Shown here in pieces: positions 17,047 to 24,651 of a stretch of 45,472 nt of DNA. The position numbers and the translations under genes were made by a program. Every line of letters starts with the position of its first letter. Within the stretch, counting starts at the first letter, position 1. The stretch is from assembly GCA_002816705.1 (NCBI GenBank), contig MUCK01000049.1, positions 1 through 45,472 of the forward strand, given 5' to 3'. The notes beneath the pieces are model-generated. The model was not told the origin of the DNA. It was given only the letters and a program-made list of their open reading frames with translations, and did not search any database. This DNA comes from SAR202 cluster bacterium Casp-Chloro-G4. GTDB lineage: Bacteria > Chloroflexota > Dehalococcoidia > Lucifugimonadales > JADFKI01.

Positions 17047-17499
17047 ATGGTAAAGCCATTGCAGCTTGGGCACCTGGTATTGAGGGTGCGCGACGTGGAT
17101 GCTTCAGAGAAGTGGTATCAGGACATTTTGGGCCTGCACACCACTCACAAGATGGCCGGTCAGATGGTGTTCATGAGCGCCAACGAAAGGGCATCTCACG
17201 AGTTGGCGCTCATGCAATTGGGGCCTGACGCCCCCGGACCGGAGTCTAATCGCGTCGGCCTTTACCATTTTGCCTGGGAGATGGAGTCCTTCGCCGATTT
17301 AAAGACGCTTTACGAGCACGTAAAGGCGAAGGACGTGAACATCGCTGGGATAGGCGACCACGGTATCTCCATTGGCGTGTACATCATGGACCCCGACGGT
17401 AACGAGATTGAGGTGTTTTACGAAAATCCAAAGGAGCAGTGGCCTAGCGATGGCAAAATCTTCGCAGGTAAATTTGACGGTGGCAGCCTAGAGGACTAG
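17047..17499 (+). CDS. VOC-family metalloprotein (glyoxalase/extradiol dioxygenase-like)
   Basis: 150 aa, one paired beta-alpha-beta-beta-beta module set. Metal ligands can be placed at His9 (LGHLVLRVRD), His74 (YHFAWE) and Glu122 (DPDGNEIEVFY), the 2-His-1-Glu set of extradiol dioxygenases and many VOC isomerases. The ATG at 17047 has GGAGG 5 nt upstream; an in-frame TTG 12 nt earlier overlaps that site and is rejected. It follows a CoA-transferase gene, hinting at catabolism of an aromatic or other organic acid. The function (dioxygenase, epimerase, lyase) cannot be fixed. It ends in a CTAG shared with the converging protease gene. Confidence 0.8.
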   Translation: MVKPLQLGHLVLRVRDVDASEKWYQDILGLHTTHKMAGQMVFMSANERASHELALMQLGPDAPGPESNRVGLYHFAWEMESFADLKTLYEHVKAKDVNIAGIGDHGISIGVYIMDPDGNEIEVFYENPKEQWPSDGKIFAGKFDGGSLED

Positions 17500-18101
17500 A
17501 CCGTTGCCTTAACCGCTTTCACCTCCCGGTCCAAGAACCGCTTTATTTCGTGGACAGGAACAGCCATGCCGACGTCCGGTCCGTTCATCATGGTATTGAT
17601 TCCGATTAGCCTGCCCTCTGCGTCAATCAACGGCCCTCCAGAATTGCCGGGGCGTAGAGGCAGGTTCACAGCCAGCCACTGCTTGCTGGGGTCTTCGCTA
17701 TTTGGCGACTCCGACTCCAGGCCGATAATGACTCCTGCGGTGGCGGCGTTTACCATCCCCCAGGGGTGACCTATGGCCATGACCCATTGCCCCGCCGCCA
17801 CGTCCAGCGAATTTCCAATAGGCATCGACGTAAGCCCCTGCGCGTCGATGGACAGAGCCGCTATGTCTTGAGCTTCGCTGCGGGCAACTACGCTGGCGGG
17901 AAACTCCCTTCCGTCGCTGAGAACCACCGTCGGATTGTCTCCGTGGACGACGTGAGCGTTAGTTATTATTAAACCGTCCGAATGCCAAACGGAGCCTGCG
18001 CCCGCCCCACCTCCGGAGTTTCGGACTTGCACTATGCTCCTGCTCGCACTGTCCACGAGTTCTCCCATTTCAAGGTCAAGTTGCTGTAATAAAGATCCCA
18101 T
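17496..18101 (-). CDS. HtrA-like trypsin-fold serine protease without PDZ domain
   Basis: 201-aa S1C-type protease. Catalytic triad visible: His50 (ITNAHVV), Asp79 (QDIAAL), Ser154 (RPGNSGGPL). There is no signal peptide or membrane helix at the N-terminus (MGSLLQQLDLEMGELV) and no PDZ domain, so it looks like a bare cytoplasmic protease domain, unlike ordinary periplasmic DegP/DegS. It lies 9 nt downstream of a second protease gene with a PDZ domain, and their start/stop spacing suggests coupled translation. Its stop overlaps that of the VOC gene by 4 bp (CTAG). Substrate unknown. Confidence 0.85.
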   Translation of the reverse strand: MGSLLQQLDLEMGELVDSASRSIVQVRNSGGGAGAGSVWHSDGLIITNAHVVHGDNPTVVLSDGREFPASVVARSEAQDIAALSIDAQGLTSMPIGNSLDVAAGQWVMAIGHPWGMVNAATAGVIIGLESESPNSEDPSKQWLAVNLPLRPGNSGGPLIDAEGRLIGINTMMNGPDVGMAVPVHEIKRFLDREVKAVKATV

Positions 18102-18110
18102 GTTACTTAC

Positions 18111-19007
18111 CTACTCCCTCTCGCCCAGCGTCACGCTGATCTTTGCAGGGGTGCCGCCTCTAACCACTGCGACATCCACTGACTTGCCGACTCTGTCGCT
18201 GCTGAGCAACGAAAGCAAGTCGTCCACCTGGCGGACCGGTTCACCATCCAGGGAAACTATGGTGTCGCCCTGAAGCAGTCCGCCTTCATCGGCAGGGCCG
18301 GACGCCTCAACCGAAATGATCAGCAGGCCCGTCTCCTGTTCAACGCCCGCCGAGGCCGCAGATTGTAGCCTTACCGGCTGCGTTCCGACCCCCAGGTAAG
18401 CCTTGCGAACCTTGCCGTGTTCGAGAATCGAGGCCACCACTCTCTCCAGCGTCTCCACGGGTATGGTGGCGACCGAGCCTCGTAGTAGCCCGGAGGTGTT
18501 CATGCCCAGAACGGCCCCTGCGGAGTCCACTAGCGGCCCGCCCGAGAAGCCTGGGTACATCGTGACCTCAGTCTGTATGTAGCTGTCCACAGGGCCACCT
18601 GCCGGAGTGCGCCAGGACTCCCCTACAACGTTAACCATGCCCATCGTCGCTCTTACGCTTTTGCCTGGTCTACCTAGCGCCAGCGCTAGATTACCGACCT
18701 TCACCCCGTCAGAGGCCGCCCAGGGTGTGGCCTTCAGACCTGACAGGTCGGCCCGCAACACTGCAACGTCGGTGAATGGATCGCGGCCTACCAACACGGC
18801 AGATGTCGTGCTTCCGTCGGGAAGGCCAACAATGATATTTTCGTCCTGTTCCACGATGTGGTGGGACGTTACGATAACGCCGTCGTCGTACCAGACAATT
18901 CCTGTAGCGGGCATTCGCTGTCGTGCCTCCACTCGAACGATGCCTTTGCCGGCGCTCTCTACAATTGATGAGATGTCATTGGATAGCTTGGATAATATCT
19001 CTGCCAA
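18111..19007 (-). CDS. HtrA-like serine protease with C-terminal PDZ domain
   Basis: 298 aa: protease domain about 15-195, PDZ about 204-298 (RKAYLGVGTQ, then GLLQGDTIVSLDGEPV). Triad: His50 (VTSHHIV), Asp80 (TDVAVL), Ser155 (YPGFSGGPL). The residue before the catalytic Gly-Ser pair region is Phe instead of the usual Asn of GNSGGP, which may affect the oxyanion loop. No signal peptide or membrane anchor is seen. The start is TTG (19005-19007), preceded by GGAGGAG. It sits between a LuxR-type regulator (upstream) and the PDZ-less protease (downstream), all on the minus strand with short gaps. Confidence 0.87.
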   Translation of the reverse strand: MAEILSKLSNDISSIVESAGKGIVRVEARQRMPATGIVWYDDGVIVTSHHIVEQDENIIVGLPDGSTTSAVLVGRDPFTDVAVLRADLSGLKATPWAASDGVKVGNLALALGRPGKSVRATMGMVNVVGESWRTPAGGPVDSYIQTEVTMYPGFSGGPLVDSAGAVLGMNTSGLLRGSVATIPVETLERVVASILEHGKVRKAYLGVGTQPVRLQSAASAGVEQETGLLIISVEASGPADEGGLLQGDTIVSLDGEPVRQVDDLLSLLSSDRVGKSVDVAVVRGGTPAKISVTLGERE

Positions 19008-19142
19008 TTCGCTCCTCCTCTTTCCTCAGCCATATTGCTTGATTCGCTGAGTACAAATTCAAGTCTATGCCTGGAGGGGTACGTATCCCACTGCAAAAAG
19101 GGTTAGGGCGTTACCTGGAAGAATGGCTAGGGAGATATCAGG

Positions 19143-19787
19143 TTAGAGAGGGATCAAGCCAGTGCGCGTGGCGATAACCACGGCTTCGGTGCGGTTGCGG
19201 GCGTCTAGTTTCGTCATGAGCGAGTTTACGTGGAACTTCACGGTGTGCTCGCTGATGTCGAGTTCGTAGGCGATGGCCTTATTGGAGGTGCCTTGCGCCA
19301 ATTGCCGCAATACCTCCAACTCGCGAGGCGTCACGTCAATTTGGCCTACCTGTTCCGAGGAGTCTGACACGGCCCTCGGCGTAGACAGTGCCGCGGCGAA
19401 GGAGGGGTCCACGACTACCAGCCCTTGCATCACGGCGGTCATGGCGGACACTATGAGCTTAGGTGAGGCATCTCGGGGCAACACGCCCTCAACGCCCAGG
19501 CCTCTAACCTGCGATGCGACTGTCCCGTCTGCAACCAGCGCGATGGCCGGGACATCGTCGGGAAAGACTGATAGCACACCGCCCATTCCCACGTCCCAAA
19601 CGAGTATGTCTGGCTGGTAGATTTCCAGCTCACCTTCCAGACTTTTGCCATCCGCCTGTCCCACGACCTTGACGCCCCTCTGGTCTGTCAGAAGCGAGGC
19701 TAGCCCCGCCCTGGCGAGCATTTCGTCGGCGACCACTAGAATGCGCACGCCTGTGGACTGCATAAAGATGTCATTTGCGTATGCCAT
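19143..19787 (-). CDS. LuxR/NarL-type response regulator with degenerate receiver
   Basis: 214 aa. The C-terminal helix-turn-helix is standard (DVTPRELEVLRQLAQGTSNKAIAYELDISEHTVKFHVN in two stretches). In the receiver, Asp65 (ILVWDV) is kept, but the first residue of the acidic pair is Ala20 (VVADE), the conserved Thr/Ser is Val86 (ALVAD) and the conserved Lys is Arg106 (LPRDAS). Phosphorylation-driven switching is therefore doubtful. The ATG at 19785-19787 is preferred because a -10-like TATGAT ends 7 nt upstream, suggesting a leaderless message; an ATG 12 nt earlier overlaps that box. No kinase gene is adjacent. Two protease genes follow on the same strand, after a gap of 135 bp. Confidence 0.82.
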   Translation of the reverse strand: MAYANDIFMQSTGVRILVVADEMLARAGLASLLTDQRGVKVVGQADGKSLEGELEIYQPDILVWDVGMGGVLSVFPDDVPAIALVADGTVASQVRGLGVEGVLPRDASPKLIVSAMTAVMQGLVVVDPSFAAALSTPRAVSDSSEQVGQIDVTPRELEVLRQLAQGTSNKAIAYELDISEHTVKFHVNSLMTKLDARNRTEAVVIATRTGLIPL

Positions 19788-19794
19788 TGAATTA

Positions 19795-19800
19795 ATCATA
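19795..19800 (-). promoter_or_regulatory. -10-like box of the LuxR regulator gene
   Basis: TATGAT on the minus strand, 7 nt before the preferred ATG (19787), which would give a leaderless transcript. The -35 region at 17-18 bp is poor, so this is tentative. Confidence 0.35.
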
Positions 19801-19841
19801 GCCGCAGACCGGCCTTCAGGCCAGTGCTGAATATGGACGTT

Positions 19842-19850
19842 TGGTATAAT
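19842..19850 (+). promoter_or_regulatory. Promoter of the CCG-domain gene, extended -10
   Basis: TGGTATAAT, a perfect -10 hexamer (19845-19850) with extended TGn; no clear -35. Predicted start about 19857, leader about 75 nt. Confidence 0.55.
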
Positions 19851-19931
19851 CCCATTAATCGAGAACCTCAGAGTAAATTAGAGGTAGATTTGCCTTAGCC
19901 GCTCGGGCGAGCACTGTGTGAGGATTTAGCC

Positions 19932-20906
19932 ATGGCAGATAAGCCGATCAGTCGAAACAAATCGGGATTCGCATACGGCCCCTACTTCCGCGAAATGACG
20001 GTACAGCACGACACCATGATGATGCCCGAAAACAAGTCGTGGCTGGCCGTGCCTGACAAGGACCCGGAGCCGCATAAGGTAGTGCTTTACCTCGGCTGCA
20101 ACGTCCTGCGCACGTCACACATGATTCGCACTGTGACTGACGTCTTCGATCTGCTAGGTGTTGATTACGTTGCTGTGGGAGGTCCGGCTTACTGCTGCGG
20201 AATCGTCCACCAGCGCAAGGGCGACACCGAGTTGAGCCAGACCATGGGCACTAACACCGTAAAGTACTTTGAGCGCTACCAGCCAGAGCGTGTTGTGATG
20301 TGGTGCCCCTCTTGCATCTACTACTATGACGATGTCTTCCAGGTTCCTGCCTCCTTCGAAACACTGCACGTCACAGAATTTCTGGTGGAGCAACTGGACA
20401 AGATGAATCTCGCCCCACAGCCAAGTCAAAAGGTCGCGCTACACTACCACTCTGCACACCCCAGAAGGCTTCAGGAAGCCCGTGCCGCCGAGCAGCTTCT
20501 TTCCGCCCTACCTGGCGTTGAGTACATTGATATCGGGACTGACGATCGGCTGGAAAAGGCGTGCTCGCCATCTAGTCTGGAGGTCACCGGTGAGGAGTTG
20601 TGGAAGGAGATCGTGGAGGGACAGCTTCAGGCTGCCGCGGATGCGGGAGTGACGACCTTCGCTAATCTCTATCATGGCTGCCAACGTCAAATATGTGGCT
20701 ATGAGGCCAACCAGCCTTTCACCGTAGAGCATTACCTCAGCGTGTTCGCGCGGGCTCTGGGCATAGAGCATGAGGACACATATAAGAAGTACATGCTGCT
20801 GGGCGACACAGATAAGATTTTGGCCGACATGGCACCTTGTATGCAGGCTAACGGCGTCAAACCCGAAGAGGCCCGGCGTATGGTGGACCGAACGTTTTCC
20901 GGCTAG
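19932..20906 (+). CDS. HdrB-like (CCG-domain) Fe-S protein
   Basis: 324-aa soluble protein related to heterodisulfide reductase subunit B. First CCG half complete: Cys56 (YLGCNV), Cys88-Cys89 (AYCCG) and Cys125/Cys128 (WCPSC), enough ligands for one Fe-S cluster. The second half is altered: the expected first Cys region reads HSAHPRR, the CC pair is C211-S212, and only HGCQRQIC (250, 254) remains. HdrB-like proteins carry electrons or thiol/disulfide chemistry in larger complexes; no HdrA/HdrC gene is adjacent. Its own extended -10 promoter lies upstream. It is followed by a strong hairpin, so it may be a single-gene transcript. Confidence 0.75.
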   Translation: MADKPISRNKSGFAYGPYFREMTVQHDTMMMPENKSWLAVPDKDPEPHKVVLYLGCNVLRTSHMIRTVTDVFDLLGVDYVAVGGPAYCCGIVHQRKGDTELSQTMGTNTVKYFERYQPERVVMWCPSCIYYYDDVFQVPASFETLHVTEFLVEQLDKMNLAPQPSQKVALHYHSAHPRRLQEARAAEQLLSALPGVEYIDIGTDDRLEKACSPSSLEVTGEELWKEIVEGQLQAAADAGVTTFANLYHGCQRQICGYEANQPFTVEHYLSVFARALGIEHEDTYKKYMLLGDTDKILADMAPCMQANGVKPEEARRMVDRTFSG

Positions 20907-20928
20907 TCACCTCGTCATAATTCCGATA

Positions 20929-20955
20929 GTCCAGGTTGGCCCTGCCAACCTGGAC
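20929..20955 (+). terminator. Strong hairpin downstream of the CCG gene (possible terminator)
   Basis: Perfect 12-bp stem GTCCAGGTTGGC / GCCAACCTGGAC with a 3-nt loop, 23 bp after the stop codon. An outer pair CGATAG (20924-20929) / CTATCG (20963-20968) could extend it. There is no T-run, so it may act as a factor-dependent terminator or RNA-stabilising element. Confidence 0.5.
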
Positions 20956-21026
20956 GAAACGGCTATCGATCACTTCCCTCGAAAACCACTCTGCATTAAC
21001 TTACCCCGAAAACAAGAAACCTTCGG

Positions 21027-21055
21027 TTGCCGGTGCAAAGGCCCCGTGCTAGAAT
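21027..21055 (+). promoter_or_regulatory. Promoter of the LLM flavin oxidoreductase gene
   Basis: TTGCCG (21027-21032), 17-bp spacer, TAGAAT (21050-21055) preceded by an extended TGC. Predicted start near 21062. This makes starts upstream of 21062 unlikely for the following gene. Confidence 0.55.
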
Positions 21056-21152
21056 CCGTGATGTCCTGAGCTTGGCCTTGGAAGCTCTAAATCAGGCCGT
21101 TACAACGGTAATGCCCAACGCAAAAATCCAAATTAGTAAGGATGTAAATGCT

Positions 21153-22322
21153 ATGGCCCTTCCCGAGCGCATGAAATTCGGCGTCTTTATGGCCCCCTTC
21201 CATTGGAAGGGCGAAAACCCTACCCTTTCGCTGGAGCGCGACCTGGAGATGATCAAGTGGCTGGACGATCTAGGTTACGACGAGGCCTGGATCGGTGAGC
21301 ACCACAGCGCTGGCTGGGAGATCATTGCATCCCCCGAGGTTTTTATGGCCACCGCCGCCGAGCGCACCAAAAACATCAAGCTTGGTACCGGGGTCATCAG
21401 CCTGCCCTACCACCACCCTATGATGGTTGCTAACCGCATGGTGCTACTGGACCACCTTACCAGAGGCCGCGTGATGCTCGGTGTGGGTCCTGGAGCTCTG
21501 GTTACCGATGCCTCCATGCTCGGTATTGAGCCCACGCTGCAACGGCGCCGTATGGATGAGTCCCTGGGTATCATCATGCGCCTGCTCAAAGAGAAGGAGC
21601 CCATTACATATGAGTCTGACTGGTTCAGACTGCAAGAGGCGCAACTCCACCTGCGACCGTACACCAAGCCGCATTTTCCCATAGCAGTAGCCGCGGCGCA
21701 GTCGCCTTCCGGCATGGTGCTGGCTGGTAAGCATGGGACTTCCGTGCTGTCCGTGAGCGTCATTCGGGGCGGCAATGAAGTATCGGACTTGAACGAGTTC
21801 TGGAAGATTGCAGAGGAGACCGCAGCGCAACACGGCAACACTATGGATCGCAAAGAATGGCGTGTTGTGATGCACGTTCACCTGGCCGAAAGCAAAAAGG
21901 AAGCGATGGAGCAGGCCCGTAAGAATGCGGGCCGCTACCAGAGAGAGTACTTTGAGGAGACGCTGGGTCAACCGGCGGCGATTGACGGCCCTCCCGATAA
22001 GATTATCGACGCTATGGTGGAACGGGGAGCGTGGTGCGTTGGCACTCCGGATGACCTCATCGCGTCCATCAAGCGGCTGGACGAGCAAAGCGGCGGGTTT
22101 GGCGGCTTCATGATCCAGTCCACAGAATGGGGCACCAGAGAGCAGGTGTTGCATAGCTACGAGTTGGTCGCTCGTTACGTAATGCCTCAGTTCCAGGGTT
22201 CTATCGAAAGTTTGGAAAGCTCCCAGGCGTGGTCTGCGGCCAAGAGGCCTGAGCTGTTGGCGCAACGCGACGCCGCATTGGCCAGGGCCCGGGCTGACTA
22301 CGCTGAGTCAAAGCCTTCGTAA
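21153..22322 (+). CDS. LLM-class flavin-dependent oxidoreductase (luciferase-like monooxygenase)
   Basis: 389-aa TIM-barrel FMN/F420-type monooxygenase. Starts MKFGVFMAPFHW shortly after the ATG, then LDDLGYDEAWIGEHHSAGWE, KLGTGVISLPYHHPMMVANR and LDHLTRGRVMLGVGPGAL, the usual bacterial-luciferase barrel signatures. The HHPMM...DHLTRGR core is like limonene/alkanal monooxygenase groups that SAR202-like genomes carry in many copies, used in ring or C-C bond oxygenation of recalcitrant organics (family knowledge; substrate unknown here). ATG 21153 is preferred: AAGGA lies about 10 nt upstream, and the longer frame would start within the promoter. A terminator follows. Confidence 0.87.
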   Translation: MALPERMKFGVFMAPFHWKGENPTLSLERDLEMIKWLDDLGYDEAWIGEHHSAGWEIIASPEVFMATAAERTKNIKLGTGVISLPYHHPMMVANRMVLLDHLTRGRVMLGVGPGALVTDASMLGIEPTLQRRRMDESLGIIMRLLKEKEPITYESDWFRLQEAQLHLRPYTKPHFPIAVAAAQSPSGMVLAGKHGTSVLSVSVIRGGNEVSDLNEFWKIAEETAAQHGNTMDRKEWRVVMHVHLAESKKEAMEQARKNAGRYQREYFEETLGQPAAIDGPPDKIIDAMVERGAWCVGTPDDLIASIKRLDEQSGGFGGFMIQSTEWGTREQVLHSYELVARYVMPQFQGSIESLESSQAWSAAKRPELLAQRDAALARARADYAESKPS

Positions 22323-22341
22323 ACGTCGCCACACCTTCGTG

Positions 22342-22378
22342 AAAGGAGCCCTTGTTTAAAAGCAGTGGGCCCCTTTTT
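22342..22378 (+). terminator. Intrinsic terminator after the LLM gene
   Basis: Stem AAAGGAGCCC (22342-22351) with GGGCCCCTTT (22367-22376), one mismatch, 15-nt loop, followed by a run of T. It lies 19 bp after the stop. Confidence 0.7.
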
Positions 22379-22422
22379 ACATAGCTTCTCATCGCATGTC
22401 CATGCGGAAAGGTTACTAAAAA

Positions 22423-24027
22423 ATGCCACAGATGACTGGCGGCCAAGCATTAGCCAAGCAACTTCACCTGGAAGGGGTGCGAGTAATATTCGGATTGCCG
22501 GGCGTACAGCTTTATCACGCTTTGGACGCACTCCGTGCCGAAACGGATATCAAGTTCATCACCACCCGTCATGAGCAGGCTACGGCTTATATGGCGGACG
22601 GCTACGCCAGGGCTGGAGGCGGTATAGGCACGGCGCTGGTAGTGCCGGGCCCCGGCTTGCAGAACGCTTCTGCGGCAATTGGCACGGCCTACGCTGCGTC
22701 TTCACCAATAATGGTGATCTCGGGCCAGATCGAGCGCGACATGATTGGCGGCGACCGTGGCATGCTCCATGAGGTAAATGATCAGTTGGACACCATAAGG
22801 CCGGTGACCAAGTGGGCCCAGCGCATTCTGGACCCGAGAGAAGTGCCAGAGGCCGTACACGAAGCCTTCTACCAGCTAAAGTCTGGCAGGCCGCGTCCTG
22901 TAGAGATTGAAATCCCGCCTGAGACTCTTGCCCAATTAGCCGATGTGGACCTCATGGAGCCGGTGAGCTACCAGAGGCCAGCGGCGAGTATGGAAAGTGT
23001 CCAAGAGGCGGTGCGGGTTCTGGCAGGCGCTACCAATCCGCTGATCCTAGTTGGCGGCGGCGGCAACCAGTCCGACGCAGGGGAGGCGCTGCTAAAGGTG
23101 GCTGAGCACTTGCAAGCGCCCATAATGGCGACTGCTGAAGGCAAAGGTGCCGTATCGGACAAGCACTACCTGTCCCTGGGCACCCCGCGAACCCGAGATG
23201 ATCCATTTCACGACTACATGGCCAGGTACGACGTTATTCTTGCAGTTGGGACGCGGAATGCCTCGCCCAATATTCTGCGAGGTCAGAAGATTGTTCAGAT
23301 TGATATTGATGAGGCTGAGATCGGCAGGAACTATGCCGACACTGTTGGCGTGGTGGGAGATGCCCGGCTAACTCTGGAGGATATGCATCGGGTAATGGCA
23401 TCTACTGTGCCGCAAAGGGAAAGGCACCAGGAGGACATAGATTCGGTACGGGCGCAGTATTTCGGCGAGGCCAATGCATCGGAACCACTGGAGTCCTTCA
23501 CCAAGGCCATACGTGGAGCCATGCCTGATGACGGCATACTGGTTGCGGGCATGACGCAAATGGGCTATTACAGTCGGCTGCATTTCCCTGTATACAACTC
23601 TCGCAGCTACCTGACATCCTCATACTTCGGCAACCTGGGATTCGCATATCCTGTGGCTCTGGGTGCTAAAGTTGCCTGCCCGGATAAGGCCGTAGTAGCG
23701 GTCTCCGGCGACGGCGGCTTCATGTATAACGTGCAGGAGTTGGCCACGGCTGCGATGTACGGAATAAACGTGGTGCTAGTGGTATTTAACGATAGCGCCT
23801 TCGGCAACGTGCTTCGCGACCAGAGGAACATGTTCGAGGGGAGGGCTTACGGCTCCGAGTTGAAGAATCCTGACTTTATGAAGCTGGCTGATGCCTTCGG
23901 AATTAAAGGCATAAAAGTAGAAAATCAGGACGCGGATAGGTTGCAAGAGGTCGTGAGCGAAGCCATTAATTTCAACGGGCCAAGCCTGATTGAGGTCCCA
24001 GTGGGTGAGATGCCTTATCCCTACTAA
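22423..24027 (+). CDS. ThDP-dependent enzyme of the acetolactate synthase/benzoylformate decarboxylase family
   Basis: 534 aa with the three ThDP-enzyme domains. PYR: FGLPGVQLYHALDAL and the catalytic Glu in TRHEQATAYMADGYAR. Central: VGGGGNQSDAGEALL, IDIDEAEIGRNY. PP: the Mg/ThDP motif GDGGFMYNVQELATA...VVFND. Acetolactate synthase, sulfoacetaldehyde acetyltransferase, oxalyl-CoA decarboxylase and 2-oxoacid decarboxylases share this frame; no ilvN-type small subunit follows, so a catabolic role (decarboxylase or carboligase) is more likely than valine synthesis. The start has AAGG 8-9 nt upstream. It is isolated by a terminator before it and a converging gene after it. Confidence 0.85.
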   Translation: MPQMTGGQALAKQLHLEGVRVIFGLPGVQLYHALDALRAETDIKFITTRHEQATAYMADGYARAGGGIGTALVVPGPGLQNASAAIGTAYAASSPIMVISGQIERDMIGGDRGMLHEVNDQLDTIRPVTKWAQRILDPREVPEAVHEAFYQLKSGRPRPVEIEIPPETLAQLADVDLMEPVSYQRPAASMESVQEAVRVLAGATNPLILVGGGGNQSDAGEALLKVAEHLQAPIMATAEGKGAVSDKHYLSLGTPRTRDDPFHDYMARYDVILAVGTRNASPNILRGQKIVQIDIDEAEIGRNYADTVGVVGDARLTLEDMHRVMASTVPQRERHQEDIDSVRAQYFGEANASEPLESFTKAIRGAMPDDGILVAGMTQMGYYSRLHFPVYNSRSYLTSSYFGNLGFAYPVALGAKVACPDKAVVAVSGDGGFMYNVQELATAAMYGINVVLVVFNDSAFGNVLRDQRNMFEGRAYGSELKNPDFMKLADAFGIKGIKVENQDADRLQEVVSEAINFNGPSLIEVPVGEMPYPY

Positions 24028-24051
24028 CCTGGGTGGGATGGGTCGAGCAGG

Positions 24052-24435
24052 CTATTCGCCGTTGAAGAGATTCTTCAGGGCTGGTTTGAGGCGGTTAATT
24101 AGGGCTTCAAGTTCCAGGTAGGCTGCCTTTGCATTGGTCATGTCTCCAGCCCGGCCCATCATTTCCAGCTTTAGCGCGGCCTCAAAAGCAGCGGTGGCTG
24201 GGAAGTTGCCCACGGCGCCTTTCAGCGTATGCGCCGTTCGGTAAACCTCGTCGCTATCGCCTTCCATGATTGCGTGTCGGAGATTGTCCAGGTATGACAC
24301 GCTGTGCTCGAGAAAAATGTTTATGATCTCCCGCAGCAGTGTCTCGTCGTTGTCCATCTGAGCGAGGGCTTCATCCTTGCTAATTAAAGCGAAAGGTCCC
24401 GGTGCGCCCGGAGGGTTGCCAAATGTCTCATTCAT
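24052..24435 (-). CDS. Orphan HPt (histidine phosphotransfer) domain protein
   Basis: 127 aa consisting of one HPt four-helix domain. The phosphorylatable His69 sits in RTAHTLKGAVGNF, the HxLKG motif; the preceding helix EIINIFLEHSVSYLDNLRHAI and the following AALKLEMMGRAGDM are typical. Such proteins relay phosphate between hybrid kinases and response regulators in the cytosol. No kinase or receiver gene is adjacent. The ATG has GGAG about 11 nt upstream. Converges with the ThDP enzyme gene, 24 bp apart. Confidence 0.88.
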   Translation of the reverse strand: MNETFGNPPGAPGPFALISKDEALAQMDNDETLLREIINIFLEHSVSYLDNLRHAIMEGDSDEVYRTAHTLKGAVGNFPATAAFEAALKLEMMGRAGDMTNAKAAYLELEALINRLKPALKNLFNGE

Positions 24436-24595
24436 ATGTGCACTCCTCTGCCCATTGCCTCATGTACCAATAGAATAAACAGGCACGCTGAGGCTGGAAC
24501 ATAAAAAGTGTAGCAGTGGGCTCCCAATAGTGAAATTAGCCGGTGTACCCATTTTCAGCGGGTGTTTGAACCAGGTAATATCGGTGGAAAATGAA

Positions 24596-24623
24596 CGAGG
24601 CCAGACGAAATCGTCTGGCCTCG
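24596..24623 (-). terminator. Intrinsic terminator of the Ldh-family gene
   Basis: CGAGGCCAGACG, loop of 4, CGTCTGGCCTCG: perfect 12-bp stem. Read on the minus strand it is followed by TTCATTTTCC, a modest U-rich tract. It begins 28 bp past the dehydrogenase stop. Confidence 0.75.
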
Positions 24624-24651
24624 CACCGTTCAGGGACGTAGTCACCCCGAT

